Shown in pieces: positions 20,522 to 27,595 of a stretch of DNA of 27,595 nt. A program made the position numbers and the translations under genes. Origin of the DNA: a virus; the IMG/VR virus record IMGVR_UViG_3300020439_000056, positions 1 to 27,595 of that record. One strand, 5' to 3'. Below the pieces are notes generated by a model. It was not told where the DNA came from. It was given only the letters and a program-made list of their open reading frames with translations, and did no database searches. Each line of letters begins with the position of its first letter. Within the stretch, counting starts at the first letter, position 1.

Positions 20522-21170
20522 CAGGGGCACGGTTCTCAGAGTCACTTACATTAAAGGCACCACCAGTATAGCGTTTTGCCAGTTTAAGTGTATTGATATA
20601 GATGACATCATCGAGACGGATCTCCAATGCCATTGCTGCCTGTGCAGCATACCACAGCACATCACCAAGTTCTTTGGTAAGGTGCTCTTTGTTCTCTTCA
20701 TTCCAGGGTTTACCTTGGAACTTCATCTTCTTGACAATCTCCATGAACTCACCAGACTCAGCAGCGAGACCAGAAGCAGCAGTGTCAAGACGAGAGATGT
20801 TACATCCAAGTTCTTGCAGATCATTCAGGCGTTTGATGTACGCTTCATGATCTTTGGAGAAGTCAGAACAAGTGTTGTCAGCAAATTCCAGATACTTATC
20901 AAGATCAACAGCAAACTTTTCGTTGTCTTCCTTGATCTTTTGTTTCTCTTTGACCTGCTCAGCAGAACGCCAGGCATTGAAACCTTTCTGGTTGATGAAC
21001 TCTTCGGGAGTCTTTGGAGTTTCATCTTCAATGTTCTGTGCATTCTCGGACATGTTGTCCTTCAAGTCCTGCATCTTGTTCATTACTTCCTCTGCTGCAC
21101 TTGCTGCTCTGTCAGCGGAGTTGTAATCGACGTTCACATTATCAGCGCCGTTAGGTGGTTGGGTACTCAT
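20511..21170 (-). CDS. mazG: MazG-like nucleotide pyrophosphohydrolase
   Basis: All-alpha NTP pyrophosphohydrolase that would bind Mg2+ and hydrolyse nucleotides to the monophosphate. Cyanophage MazG proteins have been linked to (p)ppGpp or dNTP turnover. The catalytic acidic motifs are AAESGEFMEIV (Glu138, Glu141, Glu144) and KELGDVLWYAA (Glu167, Asp170), in the C-terminal half. The N-terminal 120 residues are an acidic, coiled, Lys/Glu-rich extension not needed for the MazG core. ATG overlaps the helicase TGA. Confidence 0.9.
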   Translation of the reverse strand: MSTQPPNGADNVNVDYNSADRAASAAEEVMNKMQDLKDNMSENAQNIEDETPKTPEEFINQKGFNAWRSAEQVKEKQKIKEDNEKFAVDLDKYLEFADNTCSDFSKDHEAYIKRLNDLQELGCNISRLDTAASGLAAESGEFMEIVKKMKFQGKPWNEENKEHLTKELGDVLWYAAQAAMALEIRLDDVIYINTLKLAKRYTGGAFNVSDSENRAPGDI

Positions 21171-22549
21171 ACTTTGAAAGAGTCGAATTTGTGTGTTGAT
21201 TTTACTTCAAGGATTTCATCCTTGATGTCTTGACCTGAGTCTACCAGGTCGTCCTGTGCGGATTGATCACAATCATACAATCTCATCTTGGATCTGTCAA
21301 TGCCCACGATGAATCGTTTGTTCATGGTTGGATCATTATATCTATTCTTCAACTGCTTGACCATAATCTGACCCATCTGTTCCAGATCTTCTGTACTGAT
21401 GAGAGCAAACATCAAGTCAGCAGTTGCAGGTAGACCGAAGGACTCACTGGTGTCAGTGATGTCCACGTCACTACTACCATAACCAGAACGAGTTGTCTGT
21501 GTGGCAGTGACGATAGGTACATTGCATTCTACTGCAAGACCACGAAGTTCTTCTGCGATTGCTTTGACGAATGTGTAAGAGTTCACGATCGTACCCTTGT
21601 AACGTGCTGATGCACAGATGTTTAGGTAGTCAATGAACACAATGTCAGGAGAGAAACCACGTTTCATACTCAGTTCATTGAGCAGAGACTTGAAGTGGTT
21701 GACGTGAGCAGAAGCAGTAGGGTATTCCTTGATAACAAGGCGACCCTGCGTCTTCTTTTGTAGTTTATCTACTTTGTTTCTGAACTGTTGCTTTGAGAAG
21801 AGGGGGTCAGAGAGTTGCTTGACTGGTACGTCGAGGAGGTTTGCGTCAATTCGCTCAGCAATTTTCTCCTCTGCCATTTCAAGTGTAATGTAGAGTACGT
21901 TGCGCCCCTGTAAGAGGCAGGCACTAGCCATATGGCACATGAATAGAGACTTCCCGACGCCCGTGCCAGCAAGGGCGACATTGAGAGTCTTGCTAGGTAG
22001 ACCACCTTTCGTAATCTTGTTGAAATAGTCAAGGTCGAACGGGATCTTGTCTTCTTGTTTGTGGTAGAAGTCGTAGCGGTCATCTGCGTCTAGTAAGTAA
22101 TCGTGTCCAACGGTATCGTCAAAACATGTGCCAAGTGCCTCCGACATAATATGTGGAATAGCATCTTTGGTTCGTGCTTTATCTTGCCCGTCAGCAATCT
22201 TGATGGAATCCATCAGGGCAAGGTATATAGCACGTTCCTTACACCACTTCTCTGTGGTGTCCATCAACCATTCATCATTGTAATGTTGATTGTCAATCCT
22301 CTCGTCAAGAAACTTCTCAATCTCATTGATGAGTTCAGCACTTAAATCCCGTCGCTTCTCAACCTCAATCTTCAATGCCAGTGGTTCTGGCATAGTATTG
22401 TACTGAGTGACGTAATTATTTACTTCACCGAAGAGAGTTCTAAGTTCAGACTGTTCAAAGTATTCTTCCTTGATAAAGGGAAGAACACTCTTACAATAGT
22501 TCTCATCAAGTATCAGTTTGCTAAGAGCAATCTCTTCAATCTTTTGCAT
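21167..22549 (-). CDS. Replicative DNA helicase, T4 gp41-like
   Basis: DnaB-family hexameric helicase that unwinds the fork 5'-3' and works with the gp61-type primase. 460 residues. Walker A is AGTGVGKS (194-201). Walker B is in SPDIVFIDYLNI. TATQTTRSGYG and GIDRSKMR are further RecA-fold blocks near the DNA-binding loops and arginine finger. The N-terminal 150 residues form the helical collar. T4 name gene 41. ATG shares its A with the TAA of the oxygenase upstream. Confidence 0.96.
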   Translation of the reverse strand: MQKIEEIALSKLILDENYCKSVLPFIKEEYFEQSELRTLFGEVNNYVTQYNTMPEPLALKIEVEKRRDLSAELINEIEKFLDERIDNQHYNDEWLMDTTEKWCKERAIYLALMDSIKIADGQDKARTKDAIPHIMSEALGTCFDDTVGHDYLLDADDRYDFYHKQEDKIPFDLDYFNKITKGGLPSKTLNVALAGTGVGKSLFMCHMASACLLQGRNVLYITLEMAEEKIAERIDANLLDVPVKQLSDPLFSKQQFRNKVDKLQKKTQGRLVIKEYPTASAHVNHFKSLLNELSMKRGFSPDIVFIDYLNICASARYKGTIVNSYTFVKAIAEELRGLAVECNVPIVTATQTTRSGYGSSDVDITDTSESFGLPATADLMFALISTEDLEQMGQIMVKQLKNRYNDPTMNKRFIVGIDRSKMRLYDCDQSAQDDLVDSGQDIKDEILEVKSTHKFDSFKV

Positions 22550-23109
22550 TAGACGTAGTGTAAATAGGTGCCGATAATGTATTTGTCATTGCTGACAGGG
22601 GCAAGACCAGCGTGCGGGAACATCCACATAGGTGGGAACATTAGCACACGACCTTGTACAGGTTTTACTTTGGTGTGTGAGAACTCTGTCTCTCCACCCT
22701 TCTCTACATCGTTTAAGTAATAGAACATTGCGAGAAAACGACGGGCACTGCTGTGGTCACCTACGTCGGCGTGCCACTCGAACCTATCATTCTCCCCAAC
22801 TTTGTAGCGTTTGAGGCGTAGTTGTTCCAATGCATTTTCCATTGGCCATTGATCTACACACCCAACATCCTCCATGTATTGATTGGTATATTTTCTGATA
22901 GACAGGATCATCTCATTATGAATCTTGGTCCATGGACCATTCATAGGAGGGACCTCTGCCTCACCAGTAACGTTGAACTGGTCGAACTGAGGACGACCAT
23001 CACGATTCCAACGTTCCCACTTAATCTTGGAGGACTGGTCAATGATAGCACGACATGTATTTACGTCAAGTGCATTATCATAGACCCTAACATATTTTTC
23101 AAGATCCAT
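22549..23109 (-). CDS. 2OG-Fe(II) oxygenase (prolyl-4-hydroxylase-like), 186 aa
   Basis: Dioxygenase with a complete metal site: [20 protein letters not shown] gives H-x-D (HAD), the strand [20 protein letters not shown] follows, and [20 protein letters not shown] gives the distal His. The end is [11 protein letters not shown], with Lys rather than Arg at the expected 2-oxoglutarate position. ATG 23109 ([11 protein letters not shown]) is used; it overlaps uvsX by 11 bases. Set between recombinase and helicase genes, so it is expressed with the replication module; target unknown. Confidence 0.9.
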   Translation of the reverse strand: MDLEKYVRVYDNALDVNTCRAIIDQSSKIKWERWNRDGRPQFDQFNVTGEAEVPPMNGPWTKIHNEMILSIRKYTNQYMEDVGCVDQWPMENALEQLRLKRYKVGENDRFEWHADVGDHSSARRFLAMFYYLNDVEKGGETEFSHTKVKPVQGRVLMFPPMWMFPHAGLAPVSNDKYIIGTYLHYV

Positions 23110-24109
23110 AAGAGAACTCTGCCTCCGCTGCTTTGTCAAGTTGATTCATGATTTCGGGGGTGAAGTATTTCTCGGGATCAGCGAGAATAGACTTAGGAAA
23201 AAGATTAGATCCACCAATCTTGTAGCGATTCCCGACCCGCTCGAAGACTCCGTGGCGCTCACCCAGTTCCAGTAGTCCGTAATACTTGTCAAGTCCACGA
23301 CTGTCGTAAAATAATCGAGTCTCAATTTTGGAATTCTCCTTAGTGAAACGAGACTTCTTCGCCTCGCATTTGATGATGTTGCCCACCACCTTCTTGTCTG
23401 AGTCCTTCTCCTTGCTCTTGGATAGGTACACAATAGTCGATGCAGAGTATTTTAGTCCACTACCACCGCCCATTTCTTTCATTGGCACATAGGCACCAAC
23501 GACATCATAGGTGTGATTAGTGACCAGCAGAGGCACGTTAGCAGCACCCAGTTTCAGGGTGAGCACACGGAAGATTGCCTTCACAACCTGAGCACGAGTC
23601 ATGTCACGAGTCTCTTTACCCTCAGCAGAGTCCTGAACCTCCTTGGTGGTGGACAGCATACCCAGAGAGTCCAACACAAACATCATAGGTTTGCGTTCCT
23701 TCTGGTTCATATAGTTTTCCAGGATCTTCAATGCCTGAGTCCTGAACTCCTGCACTGTGGTGACAGGAACAATAACCATACGATCAGATGGAATACCACG
23801 ACTCTCGATCATGTCACGAGAGATAGCAGATTCAGATTCAAAATAAATGCATCCAGCCTCAGGATCAGTAGTAAGGAAATTACGAACCACACTGAGAGCA
23901 AAGAAAGTCTTGCCCGTGCTGCTCTCTCCTGCCAGGGCAGTAATCTTATTGGAAGGAAGACCTCCGTAAATCGAACCACTAACCAGGGCATTAAACAGGT
24001 AAGACCCAGTATCAATGAAAGATGTAACGTCGCCAGCAGCAACGCCTTCACTAACGAAACCAGCATACTCATTGCCGATCTCCTTTACTACATCATTTAA
24101 GAAACTCAT
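23099..24109 (-). CDS. uvsX: UvsX recombinase
   Basis: RecA/RAD51-type recombinase of T4-like phages; coats single-stranded DNA and drives strand exchange for repair and recombination-dependent replication. 336 residues. Walker A is GESSTGKT (61-68), Walker B is in [11 protein letters not shown], and [20 protein letters not shown] with [12 protein letters not shown] is the L2/DNA-binding region. ATG 24109 overlaps the polymerase TGA (ATGA); a longer open frame to 24151 would intrude into the polymerase gene and is rejected. Confidence 0.97.
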   Translation of the reverse strand: MSFLNDVVKEIGNEYAGFVSEGVAAGDVTSFIDTGSYLFNALVSGSIYGGLPSNKITALAGESSTGKTFFALSVVRNFLTTDPEAGCIYFESESAISRDMIESRGIPSDRMVIVPVTTVQEFRTQALKILENYMNQKERKPMMFVLDSLGMLSTTKEVQDSAEGKETRDMTRAQVVKAIFRVLTLKLGAANVPLLVTNHTYDVVGAYVPMKEMGGGSGLKYSASTIVYLSKSKEKDSDKKVVGNIIKCEAKKSRFTKENSKIETRLFYDSRGLDKYYGLLELGERHGVFERVGNRYKIGGSNLFPKSILADPEKYFTPEIMNQLDKAAEAEFSYGS

Positions 24110-26595
24110 GCGAATAGAAACTCCAAGGTGTTTTGTTTTTCTGGTGTCCAACCAATAGCATCAAGGACAACCTTGACGGGACTAAGAAATGATTTCTCGA
24201 ATTGCATATCCCAATCAATACTACCATGCAAGTCAAGTTCTTTGGGTAGTGTTTGGAAGAAAGAGATTACGTTCTCTCCGATACGATTAGGCATCTTCAA
24301 GTGAACGAACTTGATCTTCTCACCCTCCTGAATCAGAGGATATTTGTGAGACAACTTCTTCTTCTTGACATAATAATTATACATCAAAGAACCACGGACG
24401 TGCATGGGACAACCCTTGGCATAGATGTCGCGTGGTGAGGAGAACTTACCGAGGTTATTACAGGAACGAGGGAAGGCAACCTCCTCAACAGGGAGACTCT
24501 CAAACTCTTTCCTGAACTTTGAGATGTACGTCTGCACATCTTCCTCGGTGCCATTCATAATAATTTTAAGTGCATCCCTAATCGCCTGACGACAGGGTGC
24601 AGGTGTAGAAGACTTGACTGCTTCGATACCCATGATTTTAAGTTTGGGTTTCTCATAGCGGACACCCTCGCTGTCCCAGACGTTGAGGATGTATCGCTTC
24701 TTAGCAGTCCACACACCACGGTCAGCAATGTTCTCACGCTTCATGAACATCTTCTGTTCATAAGCATTGACATACGTTGCTAGTTCCTGGTACGCCTTGT
24801 CGATGAACGGTTCGATTTTGGTCTTGCAAGCAGCGTCGAGGAAGTTAACAATCCTCTCCTTAGGAACGTTTTGTACATCAAATACTGAATTGACAAGTAG
24901 ATCAAGACAGATATAGATGCTGTCAGTATCACTGGCAATAACATAGTCTTTGTCCTCTGTTTTGAGCAGTTTATTTAGATACTCGTTTACTTTATTTTCA
25001 ATCCAACGGATCGAGACTTGACCTGAGAGAGTAATCGCCTCAGCATTTGCCAGATTGAAGTATCGAAAGTATTGGTTGCCGATGGCACCATAGGCACTGT
25101 TGAGTTGGATCTTTCGTGCCATCTGGATATTGTTGTACCTTGCAATATCCTTTTGTAACTGAACGGTCGGGGCGCTTTCATTCTGCCGCTTAGCAGTAAG
25201 CATCTTTCCCTTATAGATCTTACGGTCATCATAGATTCTTTGCATCATTTCAGGCAGGAAACCGTGGATGTCCTTACGATACTGAGCACCGTTAGCACAC
25301 ACAGCATACTCACCGTCAATCTCTGCCTCCTGTTCCAACAACTTGTCAACACTTACAGCACCATGACGCCTCTCAACGAGAGTCTCAGGTGAGATATTGT
25401 ATTGCATGATCAGGTGAGGGTACAGAGAGTTAAGGTCAAACGACACAACCCAATCATACCCACCTGGTTCAGGCACTTTCACATAGGCACCAGCATACTG
25501 TTCATCTTTCTTGGTAGAAACCTTAGGGGGAACCACGATGTTCTTCTTTTGAAGATCGTTATAGATCATGGTGTCCCACATACGAACCTGTGAATACACA
25601 TCACTGAGGTTCACCTTGGCGTCATAAGAAAGAGTGAGTGCCAACTCGATCAGTTTCATCTTGTCTTCCAAACGGTCAACAAGTTCTACGTCAACGATGT
25701 TGTACTCAACAAACTTCTGCCAGTCTTTTGTATAGAACTCTTTGAAGTTCTCGTACTCACTGTGGTCAACTTTCTTTTGACCCAGTTCGACATTTGCAAT
25801 ATGATCTAGACGATAAGATTCCTGTGCAGAGTATGTAAACTTCTTGTACAGGTCCAGATAATCCAGGATCGCTACACCACTAATATCGTATTGCAGGTGC
25901 TTGCGATTGTGGATTTCAATCTCACGTTCTAGTACACGGTTCCAGGGAGACATGGACTTCTTCCACTTCTCCCCGAGAACACGTTCCAAGCGGCGGCACA
26001 GATACGGGATGTCATACAGATTGCAGTTCCATCCAGTAATAATATCAGGAGTGTTCTCGGTCCACCATTGGTGGAAGTCAGATAGCATCTCTTGTTCTTT
26101 CCAGAACACCCGATATTCAGTGCCATCAGGAGTAAATTCACGAGTTCCCCAGGTGATTACTTTTTTGGTGATGAGATTCTTGATGGTGATGCAGAGCATC
26201 TCCTCTTGGCACGCCTCTACTGAGGGGAAACCATTGTCACAACCGACCTCAATATCGATCGTATAGATCGTCATGAGATCCATATCAAAACGAATCTCGT
26301 CTTTGAATTTGTCAGCGATGAACTGGTATACGAATCGATCGTAACCATGCACTTCCATACCCTCTACGTTCTCATACTGCTGCATGAAATCGCGTGCTGC
26401 CCTAGCGCCGTCGAAACGTTTCGGGTGAGCATTACGACCGTCGAGTGTCTTGTACTTAGATGCCTTGGACTGATCCCTAGGCACAAAGAAAAGAGTAGGA
26501 CGGATCTTCTCACGATACTGAACAGGTGAACCGTTCTCGTATCCACGATAAAGGATGTCATCGCCGAGAAGAAGTACGTCCGTATAGAAATTCAT
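24106..26595 (-). CDS. DNA polymerase, family B, T4 gp43-like
   Basis: Replicative polymerase with 3'-5' proofreading, 829 residues. Exonuclease motifs: TIDIEVG (Asp114, Glu116), [12 protein letters not shown] (about 189-200) and YNIVDVELV (about 298-306). Polymerase motifs: [13 protein letters not shown] (Asp387), [10 protein letters not shown] (495-503) and C ASDTDSIY (Asp556, Asp558). All catalytic residues are present and the frame is uninterrupted. T4 name gene 43. ATG 26595 overlaps the upstream TGA (ATGA). Confidence 0.98.
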   Translation of the reverse strand: MNFYTDVLLLGDDILYRGYENGSPVQYREKIRPTLFFVPRDQSKASKYKTLDGRNAHPKRFDGARAARDFMQQYENVEGMEVHGYDRFVYQFIADKFKDEIRFDMDLMTIYTIDIEVGCDNGFPSVEACQEEMLCITIKNLITKKVITWGTREFTPDGTEYRVFWKEQEMLSDFHQWWTENTPDIITGWNCNLYDIPYLCRRLERVLGEKWKKSMSPWNRVLEREIEIHNRKHLQYDISGVAILDYLDLYKKFTYSAQESYRLDHIANVELGQKKVDHSEYENFKEFYTKDWQKFVEYNIVDVELVDRLEDKMKLIELALTLSYDAKVNLSDVYSQVRMWDTMIYNDLQKKNIVVPPKVSTKKDEQYAGAYVKVPEPGGYDWVVSFDLNSLYPHLIMQYNISPETLVERRHGAVSVDKLLEQEAEIDGEYAVCANGAQYRKDIHGFLPEMMQRIYDDRKIYKGKMLTAKRQNESAPTVQLQKDIARYNNIQMARKIQLNSAYGAIGNQYFRYFNLANAEAITLSGQVSIRWIENKVNEYLNKLLKTEDKDYVIASDTDSIYICLDLLVNSVFDVQNVPKERIVNFLDAACKTKIEPFIDKAYQELATYVNAYEQKMFMKRENIADRGVWTAKKRYILNVWDSEGVRYEKPKLKIMGIEAVKSSTPAPCRQAIRDALKIIMNGTEEDVQTYISKFRKEFESLPVEEVAFPRSCNNLGKFSSPRDIYAKGCPMHVRGSLMYNYYVKKKKLSHKYPLIQEGEKIKFVHLKMPNRIGENVISFFQTLPKELDLHGSIDWDMQFEKSFLSPVKVVLDAIGWTPEKQNTLEFLFA

Positions 26596-26783
26596 CAACT
26601 AACCAACCGCTTGTACGCATCTGCCACTGAGGCAGACGGGTCTAGTATAGTCAAAGTCAGGTCAGAAGTCAAGAACAAATCTCGCTGATCTGTGTGTAGG
26701 GGGTAAGGGGACAGAGTTCCATCAGGTGCGATCGAGTGACAGTTCTCAATCAGCAATGACGGTTCCTCGTCCAGTTCCGTCAT
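26595..26783 (-). CDS. Small hypothetical protein, 62 aa
   Basis: Acidic protein starting MTELDEEPSLLIENCHSIAP and ending DPSASVADAYKRLVS. Unrecognised. ATG 26783 has a GGAAAG next to it; an earlier ATG at 26837 would add 18 residues and increase overlap with the previous gene from 38 to 92 bases. Coupled by ATGA to the polymerase gene, so it probably affects or accompanies polymerase synthesis. Confidence 0.62.
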   Translation of the reverse strand: MTELDEEPSLLIENCHSIAPDGTLSPYPLHTDQRDLFLTSDLTLTILDPSASVADAYKRLVS

Positions 26784-27156
26784 CTTTCCGATCAAGTATA
26801 GTGACGGTTCCGTCTTCAAAATTAGGATCTTTACCATGATTCAATAGTTGGTTGTACTTTTCGACAAGGGAATTCATCGGTTTGTAGATGAATTGCACCG
26901 AAGGGAGTGGCACGAAGATATGTTCTTCTGCCGAGAAAGGAACCCACACAGTGAACTCTACTTCAAGACTATCAAAGTCAACAGGAGCAGCATGTTCATC
27001 TGCTTCAAACAAAACCTCAGGTGGTTGTTGAATAGAAATAGTGTAGGGTTGAGTCAATCGGTATGCAAAAGCAGGACCATCTTCTTCCTTTCTGACTTCC
27101 TTTACGTCAGCGATTACGTCCTCGCCGTTTAGCATTCTTACGACTCTTGCGGTCAT
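26746..27156 (-). CDS. Hypothetical beta-rich protein, possibly Sm-like, 136 aa
   Basis: The N-terminus MTARVVRMLNGEDVIADVKE followed by short strands (YRLTQPYTISIQ; LEVEFTVWVPFS; IFVPLPSVQFIY) looks like a small Sm-type barrel. The tail is acidic and disordered. The assignment is weak and family-level only. ATG 27156 is used although it lies 50 bases inside the end of the preceding gene; ATG 27135 is an alternative. Next to the polymerase genes, so an RNA or DNA accessory role is possible. Confidence 0.65.
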   Translation of the reverse strand: MTARVVRMLNGEDVIADVKEVRKEEDGPAFAYRLTQPYTISIQQPPEVLFEADEHAAPVDFDSLEVEFTVWVPFSAEEHIFVPLPSVQFIYKPMNSLVEKYNQLLNHGKDPNFEDGTVTILDRKDDGTGRGTVIAD

Positions 27157-27349
27157 ACTCTTTCTCCATAAGGTGATCAAATGTATATCGTACCATATCA
27201 GTAAAGGCACGTCTAGCGGAGATGTTCTTCTCCTCACTCAGGATGTGAACGTACTGCATGAAATCATCCATCTGATCAGTAGGTACATCCACTGTTAGCG
27301 TTTCACTTTTTTCTGTGTACGCTGGACACAGATTTACATACATGTTCAT
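27107..27349 (-). CDS. Small protein with basic tail, 80 aa
   Basis: First gene after the terminator. GGAGG lies four bases before ATG 27349 (ten before an in-frame ATG at 27343). Starts MNMYVNLCPAYTEKSETLTV, has a helical middle (DDFMQYVHILSEEKNISARR) and a strongly basic end (DRKSRKNAKRRGRNR). The basic tail suggests nucleic-acid contact. The helical middle is reminiscent of short DNA-binding regulators, but I cannot name it. Confidence 0.7.
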   Translation of the reverse strand: MNMYVNLCPAYTEKSETLTVDVPTDQMDDFMQYVHILSEEKNISARRAFTDMVRYTFDHLMEKEYDRKSRKNAKRRGRNR

Positions 27350-27361
27350 AGAACCTCCAAA

Positions 27362-27385
27362 CAAAAAGAGACCCCACGGGTCTCT
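27362..27385 (-). terminator. Intrinsic terminator after pstS
   Basis: On the minus strand AGAGACCC-GTG-GGGTCTCT (8-bp stem) is followed by TTTTTG. It separates pstS from the replication block and ends a few bases before the Shine-Dalgarno of the 80-aa gene. Confidence 0.88.
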
Positions 27386-27409
27386 TCGGTTATACATTAT
27401 ATATGTAAG

Positions 27410-27595
27410 TTATTTAAGAGTCTCAACAGCAGCAAGTGCTTTGACTCTCAACTCCTCAGGAAGAGGCACATAACCAAGACCGTCTGCTTTACCCTGTTGA
27501 GTAGGGGTCAGCATCCAGCGAAGCATGTCCTTCACATCATCATTCTTCTCATACTCAGGATACGCTAGGATCCAAGTAAGGGAGACAATAGGGTA
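27410..27595 (-). CDS. pstS: Phosphate-binding protein PstS, C-terminal 61 residues
   Basis: Periplasmic phosphate-binding component of the Pst ABC transporter; phage copies are thought to raise phosphate uptake in starved hosts. Only the end is in the window, read as YPIVSLTWILAYPEYEKNDD, then MLRWMLTPTQQGKADGLGYV and a C-terminus ending AAVETLK. The YPI-x8-Y block and the ...GYVPLPEEL... end are typical of PstS. The 5' part lies beyond base 27595. Confidence 0.9.
   Translation of the reverse strand, partial: YPIVSLTWILAYPEYEKNDDVKDMLRWMLTPTQQGKADGLGYVPLPEELRVKALAAVETLK

Noticed and set aside
24890-24917. Plus-strand TTGACA-16-TATAGA inside the polymerase gene
   Set aside because: Could be an antisense promoter, but there is no plus-strand gene or RNA structure after it; single matches of this quality are expected by chance.
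27389-27426. TTGAGA-19-TATAAT near the end of pstS as a promoter for the replication block
   Set aside because: The predicted start would fall immediately before the terminator stem, and the spacer is long; more likely chance AT-richness.
1-27595. CRISPR arrays, insertion sequences, integrase or toxin-antitoxin genes
   Set aside because: Looked for regularly spaced repeats, transposase or integrase motifs and paired small antitoxin-like genes; none seen.

Overview
This window is a piece of a T4-like cyanophage (cyanomyovirus) genome. It carries T4-type replication genes: a gp43-family DNA polymerase, a UvsX recombinase, a gp41-family helicase and a gp61-family primase. It also carries the auxiliary metabolic genes typical of phages of marine Synechococcus and Prochlorococcus: psbA, two hli genes, talC, nrdA/nrdB, mazG and the end of a pstS-like gene. 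Every gene I can support lies on the minus strand, so transcription runs from the high coordinates to the low ones. Genes are packed tightly, with many ATGA or TAATG stop/start overlaps. No stretch longer than about 165 bases lacks a gene once the very small ORFs are included.

Layout in transcription order. 27595-27363: C-terminus of PstS and a terminator. 27349-20043: replication and recombination block, with three small genes, DNA polymerase, UvsX, a 2OG-Fe(II) oxygenase, helicase, MazG-like pyrophosphohydrolase, a small membrane protein and a small hypothetical. 20044-14102: a block opened by T4-late-type promoters (ATAAATA) and closed by an intrinsic terminator. It encodes a large protein with a weak nuclease-like motif, a protein with DNA/RNA-ligase-type nucleotidyltransferase motifs, an HxGH nucleotidyltransferase, a long low-complexity protein and three small basic proteins. 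14102-7381: a virion-type protein with an Ig-like domain behind its own late promoter, then three hypotheticals, primase, NrdA, a small overlapping gene, NrdB and a small basic protein. 7350-6406: five very small genes between a possible late promoter and a terminator. 6400-1910: talC behind a possible late promoter, then small hypotheticals, a PD-(D/E)XK-like nuclease, three more 2OG-Fe(II) oxygenases and tRNA-Arg and tRNA-Val. 1913-1: a photosynthesis cassette of hli, hli, three small ORFs and psbA (cut by the window edge), with two near-consensus sigma-70 promoters.

How it fits together. NrdA/NrdB, MazG and PstS serve nucleotide and phosphate supply for DNA synthesis by the polymerase, helicase and primase. 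TalC, D1 and Hli keep host light reactions and the pentose phosphate pathway running during infection. The promoters fall into two visible classes. Host-like TTGACA/TATAAT promoters drive the photosynthesis genes and one small gene. T4-late-like ATAAATA boxes precede structural or unknown genes and possibly talC.

The most unusual part is the 14.9-20.0 kb block, where a ligase-fold protein, an HxGH nucleotidyltransferase and a possible nuclease are co-transcribed from a late promoter. Several very short ORFs (28-58 codons) are supported by start/stop coupling or Shine-Dalgarno sites.
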